From Acidiphilium sp. PA (lineage in GTDB: Bacteria; Pseudomonadota; Alphaproteobacteria; Acetobacterales; Acetobacteraceae), in assembly GCF_026191915.1 (NCBI RefSeq), contig NZ_JAIMBY010000006.1, positions 62,686 to 126,685 on the forward strand: a stretch of DNA of 64,000 nucleotides, in the 5' to 3' direction. Shown one piece after another: positions 42,538-51,009 of this stretch (position 1 is the stretch's first letter; every line of letters begins with the position of its first letter). Made by a program: the position numbers and the translations under genes. Below the pieces are notes generated by a model. The model saw only the letters and a program-made list of their open reading frames with translations, was not told where the DNA came from and did not search any database.

Positions 42538-43893
42538 GTGAAATTCCTGTTCGTTCACCAGAACTTCCCCGGCCAGTACCTGCACATCGTGCGCGATCTG
42601 CTGGCCGAGGGCGGTCATGAAATCGTGTTCATGACCGAACCGAACATCAACCACATGGCCGGGGTCCGCAAGGTCACCTATGCCCGCCCGCCGGCGACCC
42701 ACGCGGCGGTGCACCCGAGTGCCCGGGAATTCGACGTCGCGATGCGCCGCGCCGAGGCCGGCTATGCCGGGGCCAAGCAGATCAAGGCGCTGGGGTTCGT
42801 GCCCGACATCATCATCGGTCATCACGGCTGGGGTGAATTGCTCAATCTGGTCGATGTCTTTCCGGGCGTGCCGATCCTCGGCTATTTCGAATTCTATTAC
42901 CGGCTCGACGGCACGGATGTGAATTTCGACCCCGAATTCATCATGCCGGAAGCCCAGTTCGGGGCGGTGCGCGCCAAAAACGGCGTCAACCATCTGGCGA
43001 TCGCGCTCGAACAATACGGCCAGACCCCCACGACCTGGCAATGGCAGACCTACCCCGCCTGGGCGCGCGACCGCATTACGGTGCTGCGCGAGGGCGTCGA
43101 TCTCACCATCTGCAAGCCCGATCCGGCGCTGCGCAAACAGAAACTCTCGGTCGGGCCGCTCACCGTCGGGCCGAAACAGCGGCTGATCACCTATGTCGCG
43201 CGCAACCTCGAACCCTATCGCGGCTTTCATACCATGATGCGCGCGCTGCCCGCGATCCTGCAGGCGCGCAAGGACGTGGTGGTCTCGATCGTCGGCGGCG
43301 ACGACGTCAGCTACGGAGCCGCACCGCCCAAAGGCACCTGGCGATCGGAACTGCTGGCCGAGGTGGGCGACCGGCTCGATCTTTCGCGGGTGCATTTCAT
43401 GGGTCGCGTGACGTATGAAGATCACGTGAAACTTCTGCAGCGCTCGGACAGCCACATCTATTTCTCCTACCCCTTCGTGGCCTCCTGGAGCCTGCGCGAG
43501 GCACTGGCGGTCGGCGCGCCCGTGATCGGATCGGATACCGCGACCGTCACCGAATTCGTGCACGACGGCGTAACCGGACTCGTGACCCCCTCGCTCGATC
43601 ATGCCTCCCTCGCGGACACCACGCTGCGCATGCTCGAGGATCGGGCGCTGGCCGCAAAGCTCTCGGCCGGCGCGCGCGATTACGCGACGGAAAATCTCGA
43701 TCTGAAGCGCTACCTGCGCGCGTTCCGCGCCGAGATCGAACGCATCGTCGGCAGAAAAATGACCGCCGAAATCCACCCGCCGCGCCGCACCGCCAAGCAA
43801 GACGCCACGACCAGGACCGCCAGGCCCCCGAAATCCGAAGCGGTGCAGCCGCCGCCATCGCCCGCCCGTAAACGCCGGACCGTCGCGGCGTGA
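42538..43893 (+). CDS. GT4 family glycosyltransferase
   Basis: A 451-residue GT-B glycosyltransferase. The N-terminal acceptor domain starts [20 protein letters not shown]. The C-terminal donor domain includes [40 protein letters not shown] and [12 protein letters not shown], with the E-x7-E type donor-binding region. After about residue 405 a basic Pro-rich tail extends the usual length. GTG start at 42538. It is the last glycosyltransferase of the export locus, and its stop overlaps the upp GTG/ATG region. Confidence 0.88.
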   Translation: MKFLFVHQNFPGQYLHIVRDLLAEGGHEIVFMTEPNINHMAGVRKVTYARPPATHAAVHPSAREFDVAMRRAEAGYAGAKQIKALGFVPDIIIGHHGWGELLNLVDVFPGVPILGYFEFYYRLDGTDVNFDPEFIMPEAQFGAVRAKNGVNHLAIALEQYGQTPTTWQWQTYPAWARDRITVLREGVDLTICKPDPALRKQKLSVGPLTVGPKQRLITYVARNLEPYRGFHTMMRALPAILQARKDVVVSIVGGDDVSYGAAPPKGTWRSELLAEVGDRLDLSRVHFMGRVTYEDHVKLLQRSDSHIYFSYPFVASWSLREALAVGAPVIGSDTATVTEFVHDGVTGLVTPSLDHASLADTTLRMLEDRALAAKLSAGARDYATENLDLKRYLRAFRAEIERIVGRKMTAEIHPPRRTAKQDATTRTARPPKSEAVQPPPSPARKRRTVAA

Positions 43894-44552
43894 TGCCGAC
43901 CAGCCAGGGAGAGACCACGACACCGGCCGGTGTGACCATCGTCGATCATCCGCTCGTCGAACATAAACTCACCCTGCTGCGCAGCCTCGCCACCCCGACC
44001 GGCGATTTCCGCCGCCTTGCGCGGGAAATCAGCCTGCTGATGGGCTACGAGGTGCTGCGCGACCTGCCGCTGCAGCCGGTCGATATCCAGACCCCGATGG
44101 AGCCGATGATCGCGCGCCAGGTCTCGGGCAAGAAACTCTGCTTCATCTCGATCCTGCGCGCCGGCGACGGTATTCTGGGCGGCATGATCGACCTCGTGCC
44201 CTCGGCACGCATCGGCCACATCGGCCTCTACCGCGATCCCGTCAGCCACGAACCGATCGAATACTATTTCAAAGTCCCCGAAGACATGGCCGAACGCCTC
44301 ACCATCGTGGTCGACCCGATGCTCGCGACCGGACATTCCGCCGCCGCCGCCGTGAGCCGCCTGAAACGCGCCGGCGCTGCCGCCATCAAATTCGTCTGCC
44401 TGATCGCCGCCCCCGAAGGCGTCGCCGTGCTGCGCGCGGCTCACCCCGACGTGCCGATTTTTACCGCTGCACTCGATCGCGAACTCGATGAACACGCCTA
44501 CATCCGCCCCGGCCTCGGCGACGCCGGGGATCGGCTGTTTGGTACGAAATGA
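43893..44552 (+). CDS. upp: Uracil phosphoribosyltransferase
   Basis: Pyrimidine salvage enzyme making UMP from uracil and PRPP. It has about 219 residues and the PRPP-binding loop [16 protein letters not shown]. Other family marks are the uracil-binding C-terminus [17 protein letters not shown] and [20 protein letters not shown]. The ATG at 43893 (or a GTG at 43890) overlaps the preceding glycosyltransferase stop, so it may be co-transcribed by position only. A GC-rich double hairpin follows. Confidence 0.95.
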   Translation: MPTSQGETTTPAGVTIVDHPLVEHKLTLLRSLATPTGDFRRLAREISLLMGYEVLRDLPLQPVDIQTPMEPMIARQVSGKKLCFISILRAGDGILGGMIDLVPSARIGHIGLYRDPVSHEPIEYYFKVPEDMAERLTIVVDPMLATGHSAAAAVSRLKRAGAAAIKFVCLIAAPEGVAVLRAAHPDVPIFTAALDRELDEHAYIRPGLGDAGDRLFGTK

Positions 44553-44567
44553 GGCTGGGGGCAAGAA

Positions 44568-44615
44568 GGCCAGGGGGCTCTGCCCCCTGGCCCCCGTTAA
44601 AGGCGGAGCCTTTAA
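44568..44615. repeat. Double hairpin after upp (terminator or BIME-like repeat)
   Basis: Two adjacent perfect inverted repeats. GGCCAGGGGGC pairs with GCCCCCTGGCC around TCT (44568-44592). TTAAAGGC pairs with GCCTTTAA around GGA (44597-44615). The first lacks a U-tract directly after it. Similar GGGGCTCTGCCCC hairpins are common dispersed repeats in alphaproteobacteria (from memory), and this one may also stop upp transcription. Confidence 0.75.
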
Positions 44616-44733
44616 AATCCGCTAGTTTTAGGCGAGAGGAGGGCTGTGCAGGCCAGATCGGTTGAAACTCCGAGACAGCGCCCCTGGCCTTGCTGTCCTC
44701 AGCCTCACCTCACACCAACCAGGAGACCCCGCC

Positions 44734-45690
44734 GTGACCGGACCATACAACCAGCCGACCAGTGCGAACGAGATGCCGCGTTTTGCGGGGATTGCGACGA
44801 TGATGCGTCTGCCGCAGGCGGCGAGTGCGGCCGGGCTGAATGCGGCGTTCATTGGTGTGCCGATGGACATCGGCACGTCCAACCGGGCTGGCACGCGGTT
44901 CGGGCCACGCGCGATCCGTTCGGAATCGGTCATGTTGCGGCCTTACAACATGGCGACGGGTGCGGCCCCGTTCGAGCGGATGCAGGTGGCTGATCTGGGT
45001 GATATCGCGACCAATCCGTACAATCTCGAAAAATCGATCGGGCTGATCGAGGCGGGGATTGCCGCGGTCATCGCGCATGGGTGTATCCCGCTGATACTGG
45101 GGGGCGATCATACGTTGACCTATCCGGTGTTGCGCGCCATGGCGGCGAAGCACGGGCCGGTCGGGTTCATTCACATCGATGCGCATGCGGACGTGAACGA
45201 CACGATGTTCGGCGAGCGGATTGCGCATGGCACGCCGTTCCGTCGCGCGGTCGAGGATGGCGCGATCGATCCGCATCGCGCGATCCAGATCGGGTTGCGC
45301 GGCACCGGCTATTATCCGACCGATTTCGACTGGCAGCGCGCGCAGGGGTTTCGGGTCGTCCCGGTCGAGGCGTGCTGGCACCGCTCGCTGACGCCGTTGA
45401 TGGCGGAGGTGCGCGCCATGATGGGCAGCGGGCCGGTGTATCTGACCTATGACATCGACAGCCTCGACCCCTCGGTGGCGCCGGGCACCGGCACGCCGGA
45501 AATCGGCGGCCTGACCACGATTCAGGCGCTGGAGATCATTCGCGGCTGCGCCGGGCTCAATCTGGTCGGTGCCGATCTGGTCGAGGTCGCACCGGCCTAT
45601 GACACGACCGGCACGACCGCCCTGATCGGCGCAAATCTGCTCTATGAAATGCTGTGCGTGCTGCCGGATCGCCGGCCTGAAGCGCGATAA
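44734..45690 (+). CDS. speB: Agmatinase
   Basis: Ureohydrolase of 318 residues converting agmatine to putrescine and urea. Mn-binding motifs are GGDHTLTYPV, HIDAHADVND and YDIDSLDPSVAPGTGTPE. The GTG at 44734 is chosen because AGGAG lies 8 nt upstream; an in-frame ATG at 44662 would add a non-conserved extension. Other agmatinase/guanidinobutyrase-like activities are possible. Codon choice appears more G-ending (GCG, GGG) than in neighbouring genes, a weak hint of different history. Confidence 0.9.
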   Translation: MTGPYNQPTSANEMPRFAGIATMMRLPQAASAAGLNAAFIGVPMDIGTSNRAGTRFGPRAIRSESVMLRPYNMATGAAPFERMQVADLGDIATNPYNLEKSIGLIEAGIAAVIAHGCIPLILGGDHTLTYPVLRAMAAKHGPVGFIHIDAHADVNDTMFGERIAHGTPFRRAVEDGAIDPHRAIQIGLRGTGYYPTDFDWQRAQGFRVVPVEACWHRSLTPLMAEVRAMMGSGPVYLTYDIDSLDPSVAPGTGTPEIGGLTTIQALEIIRGCAGLNLVGADLVEVAPAYDTTGTTALIGANLLYEMLCVLPDRRPEAR

Positions 45691-45723
45691 TCCGCGCTGA
45701 CCGGGCGGACTGGGCGGGATTGC

Positions 45724-45754
45724 TTGACCCTGAAGCGGCTTCACGGTTGATAAT
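45724..45754 (+). promoter_or_regulatory. MerR-type (CadR/PbrR-like) metal-responsive promoter
   Basis: TTGACC (45724-45729) and GATAAT (45749-45754) are separated by 19 bp, the long spacer typical of MerR-activated promoters. The 21 bp at 45727-45747 begin ACCCTGAAGCGGCTTCACGG. They match the CadR/PbrR-type operator pattern ACCCT-N2-AGNGGCT-N-CAGGGT at most positions. It lies about 50 nt upstream of the CDF exporter. No MerR-family gene is in the window, so the regulator is elsewhere. Confidence 0.75.
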
Positions 45755-45804
45755 GCGATGCTGGCGCCGATGCGCCGGGTGCAGCCGCTTCACAGGAGAT
45801 GCCG

Positions 45805-46830
45805 ATGAACACGCCGCACGAGAGCGACCACAACCATGTGGGTCATCACCACGCGGCCCATCACCACGCGGGGCATGACCACGCAGGGCACGACCACGCG
45901 GGGCATCACCACGGACCGGGCGGCCATCATCACCATGCGCCGCCGGCGGGGTTCGACGGCGCGTTTGCTTTCGGCGCGCTGCTCAACGCGGGCTTCGTCG
46001 CGGCCGAGGTCGTGTTCGGCATCGCCGCCCACTCGGTGGTATTGCTGGCGGATGCCGCGCATAATCTGGGCGATGTGCTCGGCCTGTTGCTCGCCTGGGG
46101 TGCGGCGGTGCTGGGGCGGCGCCGGCCCAGCCGCCTGCGTACCTACGGCTTCGGGCGCAGTTCCATCCTTGCATCGTTGACCAATGCGGTCGTGCTGCTG
46201 GTCGGCGTCGGTGCCATCGCGGTCGAGGCGATCCAGCGGCTGGTCGTCGGCGTCCCGCGCGGTGCGGTCGGCAGTTCCACCATCATCATCGTCGCGGCTG
46301 CCGGCATCGCCGTCAACGGCGTCACGGCGTGGCTGTTCGCCCGCGGCCGCAAGGGGGATCTGAACGTGCGCGCGGCCTTCAGCCATATGGCAGCGGATGC
46401 GGTGGTTTCGCTCGGCGTGGTGATATCCGGCCTCATCATTCTGTTCACCGGCTGGACCTGGGTCGATCCCGCCGCGAGCCTGGTGGTGGCGGGTCTCATT
46501 CTCGTCTCCACCTGGTCGGTCCTGCGCGACAGCCTCGACCTCGCGCTCGATAAGGTGCCCGGCAGCGTCGATGCCGAGGCGGTGCGCCGCTACCTCGCCG
46601 CCCTGCCGGGCGTGAGCGAGGTGCATGATCTGCATATCTGGGGGCTGAGCACCACCGAGATCGCCTTGACGGTGCATCTGGTGCGCCCCGGTGCCGCGAT
46701 GGACGATGCGCTGCTGCATCGCACCTGCGATACGCTGCGCGATCGGTTTGGCATCGGCCACGCCACGATGCAGATCGAGGATGGCGCGTCGGGCCGGATC
46801 TGTGCCCTGTCTCCCGAACATGTGATATGA
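45805..46830 (+). CDS. CDF family divalent metal cation exporter
   Basis: A 341-residue cation diffusion facilitator (CzcD/ZitB-like) that exports Zn, Cd, Co or similar ions in exchange for protons. A very His-rich N-terminus (GHHHAAHHHAGHDHAGHDHA and more) is followed by six membrane helices. These carry the metal-site motifs LADAAHNLGD (TM2) and HMAADAVVSLG (TM5), and a C-terminal cytoplasmic domain with VSEVHDLHIWGLS follows. ATG 45805 has AGGAG 6 nt upstream; an ATG at 45799 is too close. It is the first gene behind the MerR-type promoter. Confidence 0.93.
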   Translation: MNTPHESDHNHVGHHHAAHHHAGHDHAGHDHAGHHHGPGGHHHHAPPAGFDGAFAFGALLNAGFVAAEVVFGIAAHSVVLLADAAHNLGDVLGLLLAWGAAVLGRRRPSRLRTYGFGRSSILASLTNAVVLLVGVGAIAVEAIQRLVVGVPRGAVGSSTIIIVAAAGIAVNGVTAWLFARGRKGDLNVRAAFSHMAADAVVSLGVVISGLIILFTGWTWVDPAASLVVAGLILVSTWSVLRDSLDLALDKVPGSVDAEAVRRYLAALPGVSEVHDLHIWGLSTTEIALTVHLVRPGAAMDDALLHRTCDTLRDRFGIGHATMQIEDGASGRICALSPEHVI

Positions 46831-46837
46831 TCCGGCC

Positions 46838-47998
46838 ATGAATACCGAGGCGCTGTTTCTGATCGTGGGTGTTGCCGGCGTCGGCGTGCTGCATACGATC
46901 GTGCCGGACCATTGGGTGCCGATCACGTTGATCGCGCGCCAGCGCGGCTGGTCGCACGGCGAGACGGCGCGTGTCGCGTTCCGCGCCGGGATCGGCCATG
47001 TGTTGTCCACCCTCGCGATCGGCGTCGCGGTCTGGATTGCCGGTGCCGCGTTCGCGGTGAAATTCGGCGGTTTCGTCGATGCTGCGGCGAGTGTCGCGCT
47101 GATCGCCTTCGGCGGCTGGATTGCGCTGTCTGCGCTGCGCGAGATGCGCGGCGGCGCGGGCCATGGCCACCATCATCATGGCCACAGCCACGGGCCGGTT
47201 GAGGAGGGCACGATCCACGGGCCCGAGCTGCAGACGATCGATACCGGCCATGGCGCCATTCTGCTCTCGATTTTCGAGGCCGGCGCGCCGCCCCGCTTCC
47301 GGCTCACCGGACCGGAGGCCGATACCATGCATGTCGAGACGCATCGTGACGATGCCACCCGGCAGAGTTTCGCGATGGTCAATCGCGGCGCGTATTGGGA
47401 ATCGCTCGACGAAATTCCCGAGCCGCATGGTTTTGCGGTCACCATCACCATGGCGCACGGCGGTCACGCGCACCGTTACGACACCGCATTCGCCGAGCAC
47501 GGCCATGGCGATCATGCACATCACCATCATGCGCCGCCGGGCGATGCGCTCTATCAGCCGGCGAGCGGCGATGTCGCGGTGATGCAGCGGCACGTGCATG
47601 TCCACCGGCACGGGTCCGGCCCGGCGCACGGCCACCTGCACGATCATGACGGTGCCACGATGCACGACATCGCGATCGATGGCGATGATGTGCCGTTGCA
47701 CGAGCATGCGCATAAAACCTCATCGCGCACGGCGCTGATGCTGATTCTGGGGTCCTCGCCGATGGTCGAGGGGATTCCGGCGTTTTTCGCCGCCAGCAAA
47801 TTCGGCTTCGGTGTGATTGCGATCATGGCGATTGTATTCTCGATCAGCACGATCGTGACCTATGTCGCGCTGTGTCTCGCCTCGACCGCCGGTTTGCAGC
47901 GGATCAGCCTCGGCCCGCTCGAGCGCTACGGCGAGGTGCTGAGCGGCGCGTTCATCATGCTGGTCGGCGTGGTGTTCTGGGTGTGGCCGGTCATCTGA
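46838..47998 (+). CDS. NicO-like metal transporter with His-rich insert
   Basis: A 386-residue membrane protein. The N-terminal half resembles Ni/Co efflux proteins of the NicO/RcnA type: GVLHTIVPDHW contains the HX4DH motif in an early helix, followed by a His-rich loop (HGHHHHGHSHG). A central region of about 150 residues appears beta-rich (HGAILLSIFEAGAPPRFRLT, and later HAHRYDTAFAEHGHGDHAHH). Helices return at the C-terminus (ALMLILGSSPMVEGIPAFFA). It is probably co-expressed with the CDF gene 7 nt upstream. Metal specificity is unknown. Confidence 0.75.
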   Translation: MNTEALFLIVGVAGVGVLHTIVPDHWVPITLIARQRGWSHGETARVAFRAGIGHVLSTLAIGVAVWIAGAAFAVKFGGFVDAAASVALIAFGGWIALSALREMRGGAGHGHHHHGHSHGPVEEGTIHGPELQTIDTGHGAILLSIFEAGAPPRFRLTGPEADTMHVETHRDDATRQSFAMVNRGAYWESLDEIPEPHGFAVTITMAHGGHAHRYDTAFAEHGHGDHAHHHHAPPGDALYQPASGDVAVMQRHVHVHRHGSGPAHGHLHDHDGATMHDIAIDGDDVPLHEHAHKTSSRTALMLILGSSPMVEGIPAFFAASKFGFGVIAIMAIVFSISTIVTYVALCLASTAGLQRISLGPLERYGEVLSGAFIMLVGVVFWVWPVI

Positions 47999-48017
47999 CC
48001 GCCGTGCGGCCTCGGCC

Positions 48018-48971
48018 TCATGGGTGCATGGTGGTGCGGAACAGCGCGGCCGCCGCGTAGGAAAGCACGAACCCGGCACCGGGGCCGATGATCCAGCCGC
48101 GCCCGATGCCGCGAAGGACCCTACCATCGATCGTCTGCCGCCCCCGCGCGAGGCCGGCGCCGGCCATTGCACCGATCAGCGCCTGATTCATCGACGTAAA
48201 ATCTCCGAACGCCACCGCGCCGAGCACCACCAGCGCCTGCACGCTCTGCGCCGCGGTCGCCATCGTCGCATCCAGTTTCACCACATCGAACGCGACGCGC
48301 TCCAGCAGCGGGCGGCCCCATGTCAGCACCCCGGCGGCCAGGCCGATGCCGCCGATGATGCCGGCTGCGCGCACGCCGGTGATATGCGCCGACAGAAACA
48401 CCGCCGTTGCGTTCGACACATCATTCGCCCCCATCGTCAGTGAGGCGATCGCGCCCGCGCCGACCAGTGCCCGGCCGATGATCGGCGTATGGCGATGCGC
48501 CGCAAGCGCCGGGATGCGGTCGAGCAGGCGGGTGAACAGAAAGCCACAGCCGCAGGCGATGAACGGCGCCAGCACCCAGAGCAGCGCGAGATGCAGGATC
48601 GCCGCCCAATATACGCCCAGCCGTAGCGCCAGGCCGGCACCGACCATAGCGAACACCAGGATCTGGATCGTCGAGGTTGGAATCCGGTGCCGGGTGAATA
48701 GTGTCGTCAGTGCGAAGGCGGTGCCGATCACGATGATCGCCGGCACCGTGCCGAGCCCACCTTTGAGAATACCGTGCCCGACATGGGTCAGAACCTCATG
48801 GCTGAACGCGGCCGCGCCGATCAGCGTCGCGACCGCCATCAGCCGCAGGGCAGACGTCCGGCCGATCGATCCCGTGGCATAAGGCATGCCCATGCACGCG
48901 CCGGTATACTGGGCACCCATGCTCCAGGCGAAGGCGAGTGAAATCAGCACCAGCAGGTTCGTCGTGATCAT
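48018..48971 (-). CDS. PiT family inorganic anion permease
   Basis: A 317-residue polytopic membrane protein of the PiT (phosphate/sulfate permease) family. The second-half signature GANDVSNATAVFLSAHI is well conserved; the first-half counterpart is degenerate (WSMGAQYTGACMGMPYATGS). The C-terminal block FGDFTSMNQALIGAMAGAGL also fits. The substrate could be phosphate, or sulfate as in CysP-like members. The ATG at 48971 has no clear Shine-Dalgarno. Its 5' leader carries a GGCCGG-UUCG-CCGGCC hairpin. It is convergent with the NicO-like gene. Confidence 0.82.
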   Translation of the reverse strand: MITTNLLVLISLAFAWSMGAQYTGACMGMPYATGSIGRTSALRLMAVATLIGAAAFSHEVLTHVGHGILKGGLGTVPAIIVIGTAFALTTLFTRHRIPTSTIQILVFAMVGAGLALRLGVYWAAILHLALLWVLAPFIACGCGFLFTRLLDRIPALAAHRHTPIIGRALVGAGAIASLTMGANDVSNATAVFLSAHITGVRAAGIIGGIGLAAGVLTWGRPLLERVAFDVVKLDATMATAAQSVQALVVLGAVAFGDFTSMNQALIGAMAGAGLARGRQTIDGRVLRGIGRGWIIGPGAGFVLSYAAAALFRTTMHP

Positions 48972-48981
48972 CGGTTCATCC

Positions 48982-48997
48982 GGCCGGCGAACCGGCC
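48982..48997 (-). promoter_or_regulatory. UUCG-loop hairpin in the leader of the PiT gene
   Basis: On the minus strand GGCCGG-TTCG-CCGGCC forms a perfect 6-bp stem with a UUCG tetraloop, ending 10 nt before the ATG. Another CCGGCCGG lies just upstream and could pair alternatively. It might hinder initiation or stabilise the mRNA; there is no known riboswitch match. Confidence 0.4.
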
Positions 48998-49194
48998 ATC
49001 CTTTCCGGCCGGTCCGCGAAGCGGCGCCGGTGGATATCATCATCGCATCGTTGGCCGCGTCGGCCTGCAGCGAAACCCTCCATAATGGAGCACCGCCGCC
49101 GCAGCAATCGAGCCATCCCTCGGAATGGTCGGCCACTACGAGTGGCAACGCCTGCGCACCGGGATCGCGCGTGCCGGGTCGTGCACGCGCCCTG

Positions 49195-49968
49195 TCAGAA
49201 CGGCACGATGTCGTCGAGAATCTGCTGACCAACCCGCGGCGATTGCTCACCGCTGAGCAAACCACGGCCACCATAGGATATGCGCGCTTCGGCCAGTTGA
49301 TCCGCCTGGACGATATTGTTGCTCGCAATATCTTGCGGCCGGCAGATGCCCGACACGGTCAGCACCCTGAGTTCGTTGTTCACCCGCATTTCCTGCCGGG
49401 CGACCACGACGAAATTGCCGTTTGGCAGCACCTGGGTGATCTCGCCGGCCAAAGACAGGGTGACACTTTCATTCCGCTGGATCTGCCCGGTTCCGGTCGA
49501 ATTGCCGGCCCCCGATACCGAAACGAGGCTGGATGGATTGACGCTCTTGCCGAGCACCCGCGGGATCAGGCTCTCCAACCCGAACAAATTCGGCACGCCC
49601 ATCGATTCAGAGCCGGTACGGCCGAGCGTCGTCTGGTCTTTCAGCGTTGCGGCATCGTTGATGTTGACGGTGATCGTGATGATGTCGCCCACCCGCGATG
49701 CCCGTTGATCCTTGAAAAACGCCCGCGCGCCGCGCCGCCAGAGACTGTCGGGTGCGCTCGGCACCTCGCGGAGCGGCGGCATCGGCATACTCACCGGCCG
49801 CCAGGTTGCGGCCTGCGTCGGATTGGTGATCGGCGTCATCGGCGGCGCATGACCGACATAGGACAGGTTCGAGAACGCACCGCAACCCCCCAGCGACAAA
49901 ACCGACATCATCGCGCCGATTGCGCGGGCATGACGGCCGCCCCGGTGATGGATCGCATCACGTCTCAC
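49195..49968 (-). CDS. flgH: Flagellar L-ring protein FlgH
   Basis: Outer-membrane lipoprotein forming the L ring of the flagellar basal body, 257 residues. The lipobox is LSLGGC (about residue 29). The core includes SLWRRGARAFFKDQRASRVG, DIITITVNINDAATLKDQT, GEITQVLPNGNFVVVARQEM and QDIASNNIVQADQLAEARIS. GTG start, overlapping the flgA stop (GTGA). Last gene of the flgF-flgG-flgA-flgH operon. Confidence 0.95.
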   Translation of the reverse strand: MRRDAIHHRGGRHARAIGAMMSVLSLGGCGAFSNLSYVGHAPPMTPITNPTQAATWRPVSMPMPPLREVPSAPDSLWRRGARAFFKDQRASRVGDIITITVNINDAATLKDQTTLGRTGSESMGVPNLFGLESLIPRVLGKSVNPSSLVSVSGAGNSTGTGQIQRNESVTLSLAGEITQVLPNGNFVVVARQEMRVNNELRVLTVSGICRPQDIASNNIVQADQLAEARISYGGRGLLSGEQSPRVGQQILDDIVPF

Positions 49969-51005
49969 GGTTGACGCCCCGCCAGATCGTAATACCGATT
50001 GGCATTATCGCTCCGGGTCGGCATGCTGCCCGGCAGCACATGCGCATGGTCCGGCCCATCGATGACGGCCTGGACGATTTCGTGGGACGACGGGTTGATC
50101 ACCGGGATCACATGGCCCGATCCGCCCGCCTCCAGGGCGACGCCCTGTGCGGTGACTTCAAGCCCGGGCATGTCCACCGCCAGGCTTACCGTGGCGCCGC
50201 GCGCGACCAGGATCGGATCGGCGATCATACGGCGCGACAACGGCATTCCTTTGAGGATCGACTGATCGACCTGCATGCCGATGACGCGCGAAAGCGTCCT
50301 GATCGCGTCGCGCGGGTCATCGTCCTGCGCCACCCAGGTCAGCCGTACGTCACTGTCGTTCAGTATGTCGCCGCGGGTCAGATCGTGGGTTGCGATCACC
50401 CGTTGGGCTTCGGGTTTCGCAACACCGCCGATCGTGGTGCTGATTGTCTCCATCTGGGGCGCCGCGATGTGGGCAATCGCGCGGAACGCCCCGGTATTGT
50501 GATCGAAAACCATTTGATCGATCGAAATGTCCGGCTGCGAATTGGGCGGCACCATCGGGAATTGTTCGCCTTCGAGGTTGATCGCCAGATGACCGGCCGC
50601 ACCCGCCTGCCGCAGGGCCCGCCGTACCGCGGCGACGATCCGATCATGCCCGATCGGTGAGCCAGGTCGTTCGATCGAAACGGATGGATCGGAATCGCCG
50701 GGAAACCAGGCAACGCCGTATCGCAGCGCGATCGCCGCCAGTTGTCGGCTGCCGACCACGATCCGCGCCCCGGGGAGCGGTGCCGGCCCCAGGACCGCAT
50801 CCGCGTTGATTCCGGCGTGATGAAACAGATCTTTCAACTCGACGACGGGCCGGTCGATCAACACCAGCGTGCGGGGCAGCGGCGGGGAGGGAGCGGCGGC
50901 TATCGATAACGGGTGTTCAGGCGATTGCGCCGTGGCTGCAGGTGCGCCGGCAGACATCGCGATTAACAGCAGGATCGTTGCGCGTCGGATCAACCGGGGT
51001 GTCAT
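49965..51005 (-). CDS. flgA: Flagellar P-ring assembly protein FlgA
   Basis: Periplasmic chaperone for P-ring assembly, 346 residues. It has a signal peptide (MTPRLIRRATILLLIAMSAGAPAATAQ). The C-terminal SAF/ChapFlgA domain has VIATHDLTRGDILNDSDVRL, IGMQVDQSILKGMPLSRRMI and a GSGHVIPVINPSSHEIVQAV segment. It is longer than E. coli FlgA (about 219) but normal for alphaproteobacteria with an extra N-terminal domain. Confidence 0.93.
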   Translation of the reverse strand: MTPRLIRRATILLLIAMSAGAPAATAQSPEHPLSIAAAPSPPLPRTLVLIDRPVVELKDLFHHAGINADAVLGPAPLPGARIVVGSRQLAAIALRYGVAWFPGDSDPSVSIERPGSPIGHDRIVAAVRRALRQAGAAGHLAINLEGEQFPMVPPNSQPDISIDQMVFDHNTGAFRAIAHIAAPQMETISTTIGGVAKPEAQRVIATHDLTRGDILNDSDVRLTWVAQDDDPRDAIRTLSRVIGMQVDQSILKGMPLSRRMIADPILVARGATVSLAVDMPGLEVTAQGVALEAGGSGHVIPVINPSSHEIVQAVIDGPDHAHVLPGSMPTRSDNANRYYDLAGRQP

Positions 51006-51009
51006 GTCA

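Noticed and set aside
45835-45945. CAC/CAT-rich tandem-like repeat at the start of the CDF gene
   Set aside because: This is the codon pattern of a His-rich metal-binding tail (GHHHAAHHHAGHDH), not a CRISPR or satellite array.
47160-47660. His-codon clusters that look like short repeats
   Set aside because: They are coding His-rich loops of the NicO-like protein.
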